Counted from the stretch's first letter, positions 28,701-39,980 are shown. The stretch is DNA of 64,000 nucleotides from Kuschelorhynchus macadamiae (GCA_030620095.1 JAUTXW010000868.1:593501-657500); one strand, 5' to 3'. The notes: generated by a model not told the origin, from the letters alone. Made by a program: numbers and translations.

Positions 28701-29223
28701 TTAATATCAATTCTATCGACTACTATGCGTACAGTGTTATTGAGATGTACCAAAGTTATTTTTTTTATTGTTTTTACCCCGTTATAACAGAAATGAACAT
28801 GAATTTCGAACTTTCCACATAATTTCAAGTATTATATAGGAAAAGGGGGCATAGAAAGCCAAAACAAGTATATAAAAAAAACTTAATTTAGAGAATCTAC
28901 TATGATTTGAGAAAATATCTTTTTTACATAGCCACAGTCCAAGAATGTACAGCAATGAAAATGTGTCATTAATTTCGTTCGCTTTTTTTATTCTAGACGT
29001 AAAATCTTATTTTGATCTCAAAAAAACTTACTTTTACACATTTGATCACGGCTTGCCATATATCATTAGTAGACTGCTCATAGAAATCTGGTTGAATGTT
29101 CCATGTTTTTGTAGACTCCACGTGACTTCTTAATATTTTGCCGGTTTCTGTCACTAAAGCTGCCCTCACACTACCTGTTCCCACATCAACACCAACAAAG
29201 TAAGCCGAAGAAGAGGAGGACAT
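4604..29223 (-). CDS. FGGY: FGGY carbohydrate kinase domain-containing protein, nine exons, 3' end missing
   Basis: This is an ATP-dependent sugar kinase of the FGGY family, in the animal FGGY / yeast YDR109C group, which is known as a D-ribulokinase in pentose metabolism and is cytosolic. Seen: nine exons joined in phase give 488 codons. Residues 9-18 carry the N-terminal phosphate-binding motif GVDVGTGSVR. Later motifs are FDATCS in exon 2, WLDHRA and LQYVGG in exon 3, GHFFDLPDFL in exon 3, IDAHAGGLG (catalytic Asp) in exon 5, CGTSTCHM and WLNEGGQS in exon 6, DFHGNR in exon 7, YGTRQIV and CGGLSKNP (nucleotide-binding domain) in exon 9, and ESVLLGAAILG at its end. The human protein is about 550 residues, so roughly 60 C-terminal residues are absent; the last exon was not found between 1 and 4603. 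Introns range from 58 bp to 9.7 kb and are packed with transposons. Exon 7 has LLADP where relatives have SPLAD, one residue shorter. All sites are consensus GT/AG, so the gene looks functional. Confidence 0.93.
4788..6509 (-). other. FGGY intron 8
   Basis: This is non-coding. Short open frames at 4962-5188 and 5725-5955 do not continue across plausible splice sites and do not match the kinase. Confidence 0.8.
6510..6584 (-). CDS. FGGY: FGGY coding exon 8 (residues 403-427)
   Basis: A 75-bp exon, phase 0 at both ends, encodes ISGLTLASDEESLAILYLAT and then VQALS. It matches the conserved LAILYLATVQA helix. The acceptor is TTTGTAG and the donor is TCT|GTAAGT. It joins cleanly to YGTRQIV of the next exon, which is the order seen in other family members. 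Confidence 0.9.
6775..6912 (-). mobile_element. Penelope pseudo-LTR fragment with decayed hammerhead motif
   Basis: On the minus strand it reads from GCCCGTCTCTCTCCAAGCTC through AGATCTCGTGAGG to GGCGAAACACCGGATAGTAA and ACACGGTCCAATTCTAAG. This matches the 3' end of the Penelope elements at 22.2 and 25.7 kb. The CTGAAGA box is broken and the GTC cleavage triplet has become ACC. Confidence 0.75.
6913..7258 (+). mobile_element. Penelope 3' fragment: end of GIY-YIG domain plus pseudo-LTR
   Basis: The plus strand gives LKEHERSIKKVMVQYALAEH, the end of the GIY-YIG nuclease region seen in the fuller copy at 25.4 kb. It is then followed by the pseudo-LTR text CACAAGTCGGGTATAAAAGC and GACGAAGACGAAACGTCGCC. 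It meets the minus-strand fragment at 6775-6912 head to head. It lies inside FGGY intron 7. Confidence 0.7.
7258..7378. repeat. G-rich interspersed repeat, copy 1
   Basis: TTCAGTTCGGGGGGTC and TTTCGGGGGCTCCAGACC recur at 18655-18830 as TTCAGTTCGGGAAGGGGGCC and TTCCGGGAGGGGGGGCAGAC in the same order. No coding potential is seen. Confidence 0.55.
7440..7587 (-). CDS. FGGY: FGGY coding exon 7 (residues 353-402)
   Basis: The acceptor TATTATAG is followed by G CAT ATA. The translation is HIVEYLNNIIYDLAKKQNLK, then LTKDFHVYPDFHGNRLLADP and TLKGM, ending at ATG|GTAAGT in phase 0. Relatives have DFHGNRSPLAD, so this allele has one residue fewer and no proline-serine pair next to the HGNR motif. The ATG 38 bases upstream lies in the intron. 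Confidence 0.93.
7843..8017. mobile_element. 175-bp MITE with inverted ends CCCGTATTCACTAAAAAGG
   Basis: The left end CCCGTATTCACTAAAAAGGT is matched by the right end, which reads CCTTTTTAGTGAATACGGG on the plus strand. Internal arms continue as TTTAA and TTAAA with divergence. It is in FGGY intron 6. A target duplication is not clear. Confidence 0.75.
8395..9660 (+). repeat. GGCGGC-rich dispersed repeat family, copy B (partial)
   Basis: The repeat begins near TTACCCCGAGATTTTTCCAG, contains CCGGTCTGTCTGTCTG and several versions of AACAAAATGGCGGCC preceded by CATTTTGGTAAAAATCCAA-like text, and ends with ACTAAATTGGGTCAC and a hairpin at 9626-9658. It matches 12063-14775 and 42000-42660 in the same strand and 49690-50270 in the opposite strand. 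No conserved reading frame is seen. It ends about 30 bp from FGGY exon 6. Confidence 0.7.
9626..9658. repeat. Terminal hairpin of repeat family, 14-bp arms
   Basis: GAAGTTCGGGTAAA (9626-9639) and TTTACCCGAACTTC (9645-9658) are perfect inverted repeats around GGAAA. Degenerate versions mark both ends of the copy at 12.1-14.8 kb, so this is a family terminus. Confidence 0.8.
9689..9893 (-). CDS. FGGY: FGGY coding exon 6 (residues 285-352)
   Basis: It encodes LICGTSTCHMAVSKEATFTP, then GVWGPYKSAMIPGMWLNEGG and QSTTGKLVDHVIETHP. The CGTSTCHM loop starts the second actin-like domain that binds ATP. The acceptor is AATCTAG and the donor is TT|GTAAGT; it leaves in phase 2. A repeat-family terminal hairpin sits about 30 bp inside the downstream intron. 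Confidence 0.94.
10584..10733 (-). CDS. FGGY: FGGY coding exon 5 (residues 235-284)
   Basis: It encodes GNGLSKRAAGELGLLPGTPV and then GTSMIDAHAGGLGLIG. The aspartate in IDAHAGG is the catalytic base of FGGY kinases by family knowledge. The acceptor is CTATTAAG and the donor is G|GTAAGATA. It leaves in phase 1. Confidence 0.93.
10792..10952 (-). CDS. FGGY: FGGY coding exon 4 (residues 181-234)
   Basis: With the split codon this reads RSSCSLVCKWTYEMN and then EAWNKSFFEQVGLEDLAEDNW, matching the family block CSLVCKW. The acceptor is TTTAAAG and the donor is G|GTAAGTAG. It leaves in phase 1. Intron 4 is only 58 bp (10734-10791). Confidence 0.92.
10953..12060 (-). other. FGGY intron 3, unique-looking part
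   Basis: AT-rich with a short TTTCTTTCTTTC run near 11285. No gene, RNA or mobile element was recognised. Confidence 0.6.
12063..14775 (+). repeat. GGCGGC-rich dispersed repeat family, copy A (longest, about 2.7 kb)
   Basis: Both ends carry the quasi-palindrome CGGGTAAA-n-GAAATTTACCGAT-like (12098-12120 and 14749-14770). The interior is built of diverged tandem units. The GTCTGTCTGTC block recurs near 12200, 12535, 13060, 13585 and 13990. The text GAACAAAATGGCGGCC and TTGGTAAAAATCCAATATGG recurs between these blocks. A different 190-bp module with TTACCTACTTCGTTGGTCCG is inserted at about 14120-14470 and is also found at 50.3-50.9 kb. There is no long frame, and no transposase or RT. It sits in FGGY intron 3. 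Confidence 0.7.
14120..14470 (+). repeat. About 190-bp module with TACTCCGTTGGTCCGC, partial tandem
   Basis: GTTAGAGTGATGTATTATTT and GGGGTTAAGATCCAG recur at 14353 and 14437. The TTGGTCCGCATATATTTCC portion matches 50405-50460, 50635-50675 and, inverted, 50735-50765. Confidence 0.65.
15075..15312 (-). CDS. FGGY: FGGY coding exon 3 (residues 102-180)
   Basis: The acceptor TATTTTAG precedes GTAACAATGAACAA, and the donor reads TCTAG|GTGATG. The translation contains NVILWLDHRA, HPVLQYVGG, PKLLWLKKYL and AGHFFDLPDFLTW, all strongly conserved in FGGY proteins and contributing to the sugar-binding face. It enters in phase 1 and leaves in phase 2. The ATG visible inside the exon is not a start. Confidence 0.94.
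16404..17375 (+). pseudogene. Mariner-like transposase, inactivated
   Basis: The frame starts MDRLTETQRIEILIILGYED, a helix-turn-helix N-terminus, and is followed by NPITKSTVSKINKAFRKTGK and GSGRPPK. After several frame changes it gives VNVAPNDEIWFQHDGDPPHF (catalytic Asp in QHDG) and WSPRFPDLTLFDYFLWGTLK, the C-terminal signature of the superfamily. There are stops at codon 25 and later, plus frameshifts. By family knowledge it would be a DD(34-37)D/E transposase acting on the element's inverted ends. Confidence 0.85.
17440..17800 (-). pseudogene. Inverted duplicate of the mariner transposase N-terminus
   Basis: The minus strand starts with the same context (GTTTGACAATGACAGTTTTG and ATGGATCGTTTAAC) and encodes a broken MDRLTK start, then GKVKDAVHSGRP, parallel to GKLKDVVGSGRP in the plus copy. 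It makes the open plus-strand frame at 17434-17772 an antisense artefact. Confidence 0.8.
18357..18608 (-). other. Unrecognised 83-codon open frame
   Basis: The minus-strand frame starts MRAKKSIPFKSGLYKKKRHL and contains LPDWLDQKIKLCCLHGSNVK. A CCTTTTTTCAG lies just upstream, so it could be an exon, but it does not match FGGY and sits in intron 2 between exons that already join in phase. It may be part of an unknown mobile-element protein. Confidence 0.2.
18655..18830. repeat. G-rich interspersed repeat, copy 2
   Basis: This shares ordered G-rich blocks with 7258-7378, including ATGCCTATACCAATATATTTTC versus TTGCCTATTAAAAAATATATTT. Confidence 0.55.
19259..19370 (-). CDS. FGGY: FGGY coding exon 2 (residues 65-101)
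   Basis: The exon lies behind a TTTTAG acceptor and before a CAG|GTAAGA donor. It encodes EVVRGTDAKNVKGVGFDATC and continues to NPLTVSPS, the second conserved block of the family (GVGFDATCSL). It enters in phase 0 and leaves in phase 1. The intron before it is 9.7 kb and contains the inverted Penelope pair. Confidence 0.92.
19905..20415 (+). repeat. GGTCATGGTCAAG-type interspersed repeat
   Basis: Diverged internal repeats appear: AAGGTCATGGTCAAAGCCAA, GGTTAAAGTCAAGCTTAAG and GTGTCAAGGTCATCAAATTA. It ends with TTTGACCCAGACAGACTGAC. It is a non-coding interspersed repeat in FGGY intron 1. Confidence 0.5.
21202..21610 (+). pseudogene. Remnant of a multi-copy arthropod protein with SDNC-QQKNR motif (transposase-like)
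   Basis: An uninterrupted stretch reads FWHEGLGNREVTESALSVFL, then ADMVFFSDNCDSQQKNRYVC before a TAA, and in another frame LELNFTTHKYLLCGH. I recall WHEG, YSDNC-GQNKN and GHT blocks from abundant, probably transposon-derived insect proteins, but cannot name the family with certainty. The first Asp of SDNC and the later H/GH could be nuclease-like residues; this is inference. Flanking sequence shows no terminal repeats. It is broken by at least one stop and one frame change. Confidence 0.5.
22242..23960 (-). mobile_element. Penelope-like element copy 1, decayed
   Basis: Penelope-like elements encode a telomerase-related reverse transcriptase followed by a GIY-YIG endonuclease. On the minus strand this copy gives LPKIHKNNVPLRPIVSAIDS, KYILVSFDVESLYTNLNDPI, an RT core with HVGDTFVLWPH where YVDD is expected, and STRLKEH from the GIY-YIG region. 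It ends in a pseudo-LTR at 22256-22400 with ATCGAAGGCAAAACGTTG. Several frameshifts occur and the RT active site is mutated, so it is inactive. It abuts copy 2 head to head near 23960, inside FGGY intron 1. Confidence 0.9.
23961..25760 (+). mobile_element. Penelope-like element copy 2, decayed
   Basis: The plus strand has an 87-codon open part (24103-24366) with ENANILILPADKGNATVVMN, the typical start of the Penelope RT domain. It then gives VPLRPIVSAIDSPTYKLGKY, ILVSFDVESLYTN-like text, an intact YVDD box at 24767-24778 followed by TFVVWPHGQDNLFIFLDHL, and KLTEALKGNGYCTEGIARSI. The GIY-YIG region follows with EVYVGETGRSLSTRLKEHRR, and finally a pseudo-LTR ending GACACGGTCTAATCCCAAG. Stops and frameshifts break it repeatedly. 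It carries more intact domain sequence than any other Penelope copy here. Confidence 0.92.
25655..25750 (+). ncRNA. Decayed hammerhead-like motif in Penelope pseudo-LTR (copy 2)
   Basis: TGGAGTAAAAATCC, CTGAAGATG, GTCGAAATGTC and GGATAGTAACTCCA occur in order. The stem II side is shortened and GAAAC has become GAAAT. Stem I (ATCC/GGAT and TGGA/TCCA) is still pairable. Probably inactive. Confidence 0.5.
26393..26977. mobile_element. 585-bp fold-back MITE with ends CTGYGGCAATTTGGACC
   Basis: The left end CTGTGGCAATTTGGACCTTT pairs with the right end AGGTCCAAATTGCCGCAG. Internal arms also pair: AAAATGTCCTTTATTATACT near 26555 with ATTATACAGGACATTTTAT near 26825, and AACAGTTTTATC with ACATAACTGTT. 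Almost the whole element folds into one long imperfect hairpin. It lies in FGGY intron 1. Confidence 0.85.
27000..28990 (-). other. FGGY intron 1, 5' part
   Basis: AT-rich intron sequence. Short open frames (27447-27695, 28480-28704) have no recognisable family and no flanking splice sites that would keep the kinase frame. Confidence 0.6.
29032..29223 (-). CDS. FGGY: FGGY coding exon 1 (residues 1-64)
   Basis: The ATG at 29223 opens a serine-rich tip followed by FVGVDVGTGSVRAALV, the phosphate-1 loop of FGGY kinases, then WNIQPDFYEQSTNDIW, which matches the family. The donor is AAA|GTAAGT, so the exon ends in phase 0. The upstream 50 bases are AT-rich with no in-frame extension that resembles the family, which supports this start. 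Confidence 0.93.
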
Positions 29224-30365
29224 GCTGATTTCAATTTTAATTCAGTTGTAAATTTTAATTAAATTTCCCGATAAAAATTTTGTCTTCCAACATATATTTA
29301 TTTATCAAAATGCAATTAATATTTTTTCACTTATTAAGTTATTGTTTATAAATGCCACAATTCAATCTTCCTTTAAAAAATTCGACACCATCTAACTATT
29401 GAAGTATAACTTGTTTTAATGAATAATCCACGGTGTTTAATCCAAGGTTATCAATGATTAAGCTTATTATACTCTGTTAACGTACACTGGGAATGTATCA
29501 AATAATAATATTCCGTTGATATATCAGTATATAGTGTGAATATGGTATGTTAGTTTCACCGTTAAGCTGATAAAACAAGTTATGTTTCCCAAGTATTGAA
29601 CTGTTCTGATAACCCTGACTCGAAATCCGCAACAGAAAATGATAAAAATTTTTGATTTTTTAGAACTGTACATACACTTCTCAAAGAAATTATGGTATAG
29701 TTATAAATCTGGTATAAATTTGAATGCTCGTATTTCGGTTAATAGTTTACCGATTTTAAAAAATCTTTTTTTCTTGGAAGCTACTTTTTTCTGTTAAATG
29801 TGAAAATGTTGGCTGTGTTATACAAGGACGGTTGAAAAGTCCGAAGAGGTATAAATTGAGGAAAATTTTAATTTAAATTTTGACATCAACGGACATATTG
29901 ATTTGATTTATTTCTTAACCCGTAACCGGTGACGTCCTGTTTTTGGTACATAAACGGTGACGCGGAGTCTCCAAGACTGCATAGCTTGCCTGATATGCCA
30001 AACTCTTGTTATGTTACCGTTTCATTTTAGATATATTGTTTAAATATACTTAGAGATATTTTTTGTCAATTAACTAAATAATAATAGTTTGCAATATCAA
30101 GCTTATAGTTTTAGATTATTAAAATAAAAAAAAACAGGTCTGGAAGACTTATTTTTTTACAAAGTTTTTAATGGAATTTGATATAAACGGTTACAAAATA
30201 AGTAACTACAATGATTGAATAACTCATTTCTATAAAGACGTAACCAAATGTCTAAATTAAAAAAAAATGCAATACAATTAGTTGAAGAAGTTGAACAACA
30301 ACAAGATTCTACTATACTTCTTGGAAAATACACTCACTACATATTTTATTACTGCATCTCAAAAA
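29224..30365. other. Upstream region of FGGY, no gene recognised
   Basis: AT-rich. The kinase promoter should lie in the first few hundred bases, but I see no convincing TATA or initiator pair. A CpG-bearing stretch near 29915-29980 (CCGTAACCGGTGACG) is the only compositional change. Confidence 0.4.
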
Positions 30366-30369
30366 AAAT

Positions 30370-31960
30370 AGGTTTTTTACAGCAAATTCGTAAATAAAAT
30401 CTCTTTCTGTGACTTTGAGGGACAGTCTATAGCATATTTGATGTAGTACAAATTGAGAGATTCCTTCCATTGTGAATTATTATCGCTAAGCATGCCAGAG
30501 AAAATAGATGGGTTTGAAAATATTTGGGTAAAAACTGAAATTAGCTATAAAACTTCTATTGCAATAGGAGTAATCTATCGTACCAAAAATAATGTTTTGC
30601 AATGTGTCCAAGCTTTAGATCAATTTTTACCTCAAGTTTTAATATCATATGATCATGTTATGGTTTTAGATGATTTAAATATAAACATGATGTCTTATAA
30701 CATGCCGAATTCTCTGTATGATATGTTTGATATTCAAGGGTTTTCTCAAGTAATATGTGAACCCACTAAGATTACTGAAACAACATCTTCGTTGCTGAAC
30801 CCTATTTTTGTTACTGCCGCCAGCGATGTTGTCTCCGTGGGTACGTTGGATGCGGATGATATTAGTGATCATAAATTACCTTTTTGTAAGATTGAAATTA
30901 CATAAAAAAAGGCTCCCAAAAATGTGTTACGATCAGAGATTTTAAAAACTTTAATGAGGATAACTTCTATACATATACCATGAAATGAAATTTTCTATAT
31001 CTCAGATATTGCAGAAAAACCGGAATTTCTTCCTCTCTGTCTCGCTCATCACTCCTATTTAGAAAGTATGCTCCGCTTAAAACCTCAAGAGTAAATAAGC
31101 CCCCTGCTCTCTGGCTCGCCGGCACTAAAAACTCTAATTCAGGTAAAGAGACAAAGCATTAGCAAAATATAAAAAAAATAAGCCACAACTAAAGTTCAAT
31201 AATTATAAAACCTTACGGAATTTTACTTCGTATTCTGTTAGGCTTGAGAAAATAGAATATTTAGCATTCCTAGAAGGACAAAAAAATTCAAAAAGGCTAT
31301 GGAAAGGTATAAGATAGATGCATGTATATTCAGGTTGAAAAGGTGTCTTGGAACTTCTCGAGGAATTACAAAACGCTGATGAAATAAATACATATTTTCT
31401 AAATGTCTTTCAAAAAACAAATAACTGTCTGTAAAGAATTCACTTTTACAGTTACAATAAGTTAAACAAATTTAAATTTTAGTTTTAACATGGAAACTCC
31501 TAATTCAATCCTCAAATGTGTTTATGCTGTCAAATGCTGCTGACAATGATGGAGTTGCCCTATTTATGATTAACTTTAGTCTACCAGTTACCTTAGGCCC
31601 TCTCACCGTATTAAGAACAAGTTAACATCTGCTGGAAAAATAGTTTCAGGTGTCCCCCAGGGCTCAATTTTTGGGACCCGTATTATTCCTAATTTACACT
31701 TTTGATATCTTTCATACAGCTACACATTCTCTTGCGCAGACTTATGCCGATGATGTCCAGGTACTTCATCCATTCGATCCTTCAGATCCCGCTTCTGCAA
31801 CTTAGTGCTAAAAACTTGGGTCTCCTTTTGGATATACACCTAAGATTTAGGGACCATGTCAAGATACTTTTGTATCTCCAAATCTACTCCAGCCATTTCG
31901 TCGCGGCCATGTTAACTTTTGTTCGAACGTTTGTGAACTACAATCTACTAAATTTTTAAG
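30370..31960 (+). pseudogene. Non-LTR retrotransposon (Jockey-type LINE) remnant: endonuclease and RT pieces
   Basis: The frame at 30453-30905 is the C-terminal half of an apurinic-type endonuclease: KIDGFENIWVKTEISYKTSI, AIGVIYRTKNN, VMVLDDLNINMM where active relatives have GDFN, GFSQVICEPTKITETTSSLL and DDISDHKLPF. Further downstream, after decay, come SAGKIVSGVPQGSIFG (RT motif 4) near 31630 and YADDVQVLHPFDPSDPA (RT catalytic Asp pair) near 31745. Then LGLLLDIHLRFRDHVK. The D-for-G change in the endonuclease and many stops show it is dead. Confidence 0.85.
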
Positions 31961-31999
31961 GGATTTAACCGAAACTACTTTTGCGTAGTTGTTTAATAC

Positions 32000-32490
32000 T
32001 AAGATTAGGGAATAGGGACAACATTATAAAAGAGGCCGATGGATACAGCTACGACACGGAATAAAAATCAAAAGAGACAGTAGAACTGTAGAGATAGATT
32101 AATTTGAACTGGGTGGCGTATGAAGGCCTGGGAGATATCTTTGATAGCAACATACATATGAAAGATGCAAGCATACGACTGACGTATCCTACCAGTAATG
32201 ACTTCATGAAGAAGAAACTCTAGAAGACTTTACTGGCAAAGTAAGACCGGAAAAGAAACAGATTTTCGCGAAAGGACAAACACTTTAACAGAATCACGAC
32301 ACTTGAATGGAGACAAGTTGGAGCAATGACTTTCAGAAAATTGTGGGTCATTGTATTGGAATCGTTAAGGATATAGCGCGTTGGAATCGTTTAATGGGCC
32401 TATGTTATGTTCAGCATTGGACTCAATACGTTGGGAGATGATGATGATAATAATGATGATGATAATGATGATTATGTATATACATATTGC
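32000..32490 (+). repeat. Possible LINE 3' tail ending in a GATGAT-type microsatellite
   Basis: A stretch with broken frames ends in WEMMMIIMMMIMMIM-coding GATGATGATAAT repeats at 32436-32480. Insect RTE-type LINEs often end in such a tail after a TALDSIRWE-like peptide; here ALDSIRWE is present. No RT motif is visible. Confidence 0.35.
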
Positions 32491-32799
32491 GTCAGATGAG
32501 TGTAAAAGGCAGGTATTGCATAGGTTTTGTGACAGTTCCTGCATATGTTGTTTCCTCCTTGATGGCAAAGCAACTACTCAATTTGTTGGTTTAAAATTTA
32601 AAAGCCCATGCATAGAACCATGCGCAGCGGGTTTACTTTATCTCTTTTCTCCACATCAGTATAACACTTTTGGTACTAATAGAGTGGTTTTTATTCAAGA
32701 ATAGTTTTTCAATTTTGTTGACATCATAGTACGGAAGCTTTCACGGCTTGAGTCAGTCAGTCAGTTCTTAGGGCTTTGTCAATATGTGATACAAATTCA

Positions 32800-33475
32800 A
32801 TTCCGGAAGAAACAGAAAAACTGACTGAAGCTTTAAATTCAAACGGATATTGCACTGAAGATATTAGACGTTCGATTAGGTGTTATAATAATCCCAGGCC
32901 TAAACCTGTATTGGATATTTAACCATTAAGTACTGCAGTTTCACCTTTTGTTCAGAGTTCTGTGGAGACCCAACATTCGCACAATATTGAGTATTCACAA
33001 AAAGATTGGGCAATGCTTAAAGACACCAAGATATGTAATTGCTTTGCAATCAGAAGGGGTTTATAAAATTCCTTGTTCCTGCGGTTTAATGTATATAGGT
33101 GAGACTGGACGGTCTGTGTCTACTAGACTTAAAGGACATGAAAAATGCATAAGCAAAAATAAATTGTTCGATCTGCTGTCGCTACACACCAGCATTCAAC
33201 AATGAAATTATCAAGCGCCCTGAAAATTTCAATAGAGAGAGACGCGGGCTACGCGCTAGGTCATGCGTGGAAACCAATCATCACAATGAGTCACGCGTCG
33301 ATGGGCATAGGTCGGGTATAAACCTGAACTCTGCTCATGGGAGCTCATTCAGTATTTTCATCTTGTGTAGTGAAGATCCCTGAAAAAGCCTCGTGCAATT
33401 GCAAGCAAAACGTCGGAAAGTAATTCCAATTTAACACAGTCTAAACCCAAAAACTATGATTTCTTACTTGTTGAC
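32800..33475 (+). mobile_element. Penelope-like element 3' part: connector, GIY-YIG domain and pseudo-LTR
   Basis: KLTEALNSNGYCTEDIRRSI parallels the copy at 25.1 kb. The frame at 33045-33205 encodes GVYKIPCSCGLMYIGETGRS and VSTRLKGHEKC, the complete GIY-YIG core (GVY and MYIGETG, with R and H). The pseudo-LTR follows and ends ACACAGTCTAAACCCAAAAA. The RT domain is missing, so this is 5'-truncated. Stops follow the nuclease core. Confidence 0.88.
33340..33435 (+). ncRNA. Decayed hammerhead-like motif in Penelope pseudo-LTR (truncated copy)
   Basis: GAAGATCC, CTGAAAAAGCCTCGTGCAAT, AAAACGTC and GGAAAGTAATTCCA occur in order. The conserved G and A of CTGANGA are lost and GAAAC reads AAAAC, so no cleavage is expected. 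Confidence 0.5.
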
Positions 33476-34980
33476 ATCACCTTGTTCCTATATGAACTAG
33501 GCCACCACTCCCTACGGTGGAATTCGGTCAGCAGGGCCTTGCTTAGCTTCGAATGCACCCCATAGGCTTGCCAGCCCCGTGTAGAGCAGTGACACAGAAT
33601 GCTGTCGTTAACTTATATTATGTTCCAGATATGGATCATAGTACCCTTGTAGCGGCGTTAGTGTAAAGTAAAATAAAATATATTAACATTATTGCCCCCG
33701 ACTAAAATCCGAAGACAATAGTGTAATTCATTATCGGCCATAGTATAAACCAGCGGAGCAAAAGTAACGATGTGATTCTATTGATTGATTGCTTTTTAAA
33801 AGTAAGCTTTTAAAAAGAGCGGAGAGTCCATTTAGTTGGTGGAAAAACAATATGATCCTTTCCACATCAGTTAAAATAGGCAAATATATTTATTTGTGCC
33901 TGCGTCAAAAAAAGACATAGAGTATTCAGTGGCGGCTCGCCAGGGGACTCGGGTGAGGTGTCGCTTCACCTACATTTTCCAATCAATTTACTTAAAAATA
34001 AAAATACTGTATGTGTAACTTTGATATTTTAATTGTGTATTCAATTGTTTTTTTTTGCAAACCGGTTCCCTTTCCCCTACCCCAAATATAAAAACAAGAA
34101 AAATTCCTAGCAGTTTATAAATACGATTTTATTTATAAGTTATAAATTGCAAAAAATATGTAGTATTTAGGTATTTCAGTTGAATATTTAACCGGTTTAT
34201 TATAAAAATTATGATGATGATGACTTTCAAACTCTGTGTACAAGATAATCGATTTTGATGGTAGATAACTCGAAAACGAAACGAGAACGAAAATAAAGGA
34301 CTTTAGATTCGTGATCGGGCCCCAAATTTTAGCCGTCTACCAAATTTGGTAATTTTTTTACTTACACTAAACATCGCCAATTTTCATGAATTTCGGTACC
34401 CCGATAGATTTTAGGCCGGTGATTACAAATCCGAAATCAGGATTTTTTCGGCGACGTATCATTTCCGAGATATCCGCCATCAAATTTTCTATTTCTTTCT
34501 GTAATTTTTATAAAAAAAACGGTTGAATAGACAACTAAAATATCAAAACTGCAGATATTTTTCAACTTATAACGTTATATTATTTAAAAATCTGTATCTG
34601 TCAATTGCTATTTTTTAATAAATAATTTTTCTTGATTTTGTGTTTTATGCTGGAAACAATTTTATTGCTATTCAAAGAGGTATTTAATTTTAGAATTCAA
34701 CAATTTTGTATCAAAGGAACAATATTTAAAATAGTTTATTATGGTTTTTTGCAAAAGATCGGGAACTCCCGCGCCTAACACGGATCATCTTTAAAGCTAT
34801 ATTACTAATTTATTATAGCTTTAACGATGATGCCTTGGCCGCTCGGCGCCTAATTTGGTGCTATCCCAATATCTATATTACGCCGCCCGTACGTTTGTCA
34901 AAAGCAGGCCGTTTCTATGGATATGTTGTATATGTAAGGTTTTAGCCAATCACCAATGAGTAATCTTTCCATAGGTTCAG
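33476..34980. other. No recognisable gene
   Basis: Contains GGTGGAATTCGGTCAGCAGG near 33510 and a CpG-richer stretch near 34755-34990 (CCCGCGCC, CCGCTCGGCGCC, CGCCGCCCGTACG). The latter could be a promoter or a repeat end; no frame is associated. Confidence 0.4.
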
Positions 34981-35003
34981 ATTCGCGCGCCAAGTTTTAT
35001 ATG

Positions 35004-35342
<339 letters not shown>

Positions 35343-35899
35343 TCCGCGCTCCAGCACCAAACCATCTGCTAACATGATATTGATTCACTTAAATATCCGG
35401 AATAAACAGTACCAAAAACTGCTTCGTTGACAAAATTTGTCAGATTTCAATTTTCCGAATGACAATGGTTGCCAACATAAAAGACAAATTCAAGAAAAAA
35501 TCCCTATTGAAAATAGCGTCTCACAGATTTACAGTCAATTTATTTGAGGTAATATACAAATTCGAAAATATATGTAATTTTGATGTTTTAGTTGTGTATT
35601 CAGTCGGCTTCCTATAAAGATTACTCAAGGAAACTGAAAAGAAGTTGAATAACTGGGTGTATAAAAGTGCGAATTTTTATGGCAAGTATCTTGGAAACGA
35701 AACATCACCGAAAAAATGTGACTTCGGATTCTTTAATAGATGCCGAAAATATATTTGTGTACCAAAAATCATCAAAATGAGCCATGGTAACTGTAAGTAA
35801 ATAATTACTCGGAATTCCGTTAAAATCGGTGATGGTTGGCAAAAGTAAACATTTGCCAAATTCAATTACCACTTACGGATATTTAAAACATTGACGAAG

Positions 35900-36128
35900 A
35901 ACGGCTGGAAATGTCTCAGACGTCAGAGTTAACAACTTAGGTGAAGTACTTTATTCGGAATGCACTCCGGCCTACGAATTCGTAGGCTCCAGTCTTTAGT
36001 TCTGTCAATGTCACAATCATCATATGTTCTTTGTTTACTTTTGCACATACTGAAAATTATCAGAAAGAGAAATTAGGCGTAAATTTATACAGAGAATTTG
36101 ATACCGTTTTATCTGTTATTTTCTGGGT
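35900..36128 (+). promoter_or_regulatory. Possible promoter and untranslated first exon
   Basis: This stretch is less AT-rich and has more CpG than its surroundings. It contains GCTCCAGTCTTTAG, which resembles an arthropod initiator, and ends in TTTTCTGG|GTGAGTTAAC, a plausible splice donor. It lies 3.6 kb upstream of the transporter exon, whose 5' end is an acceptor, so an untranslated exon must exist somewhere upstream. The placement is inference; no transcript evidence is available. Confidence 0.25.
35970..35987. repeat. Perfect 18-bp palindrome GCCTACGAATTCGTAGGC
   Basis: A self-complementary site in the CpG-richer segment proposed as a promoter. It could bind a dimeric regulator; no function is shown. 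Confidence 0.7.
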
Positions 36129-36129
36129 G

Positions 36130-39728
<3,599 letters not shown>

Positions 39729-39980
39729 GTTACTTCCAAACTCTATCAGAGATGGGTAGAATATGGAAAGTTCTAACTCGGAAAAAGGCGATTGACCCGG
39801 CGACGGCTGAGGAAACCCGATTAGGTCGTATTTTAAATGTTTTTGATTTAACAGCACTTGGTGTGGGAAGCACTCTTGGAGTAGGTGTCTATGTTTTGGC
39901 TGGTCAAGTAGCTAAAACCACTGCTGGTCCCTCGGTAGTACTAAGCTTCCTAATTGCTGCAATTGCTTCAGTATTTGCAG
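39729..39980 (+). CDS. Cationic amino acid transporter (SLC7A/CAT type), first coding exon
   Basis: This exon encodes the N-terminus of a multi-pass plasma-membrane amino acid permease (APC superfamily, SLC7A1-4 / insect CAT group, including Drosophila slimfast relatives). The ATG is at 39752, 23 bases after a TTTTCAG acceptor, so the exon starts in 5' UTR. The 76 codons read MGRIWKVLTRKKAIDPATAE, EETRLGRILNVFDLTALGVG and STLGVGVYVLAG, which is transmembrane helix 1 with its substrate-backbone glycines, then AGPSVVLSFLIAAIASVFAG, which is helix 2. The donor is GCAG|GTAAGG, phase 1. An upstream in-frame ATG at 39692 is intronic. The next expected block (CYAEFGARVPK-like) was not recognised up to 64000. 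Either intron 1 exceeds 24 kb or I missed a short exon. The reading frame is intact and looks functional. Confidence 0.9.

Noticed and set aside
32365..32568. Poly-isoleucine frame
   Set aside because: Produced by the GATGAT/ATAATG microsatellite.
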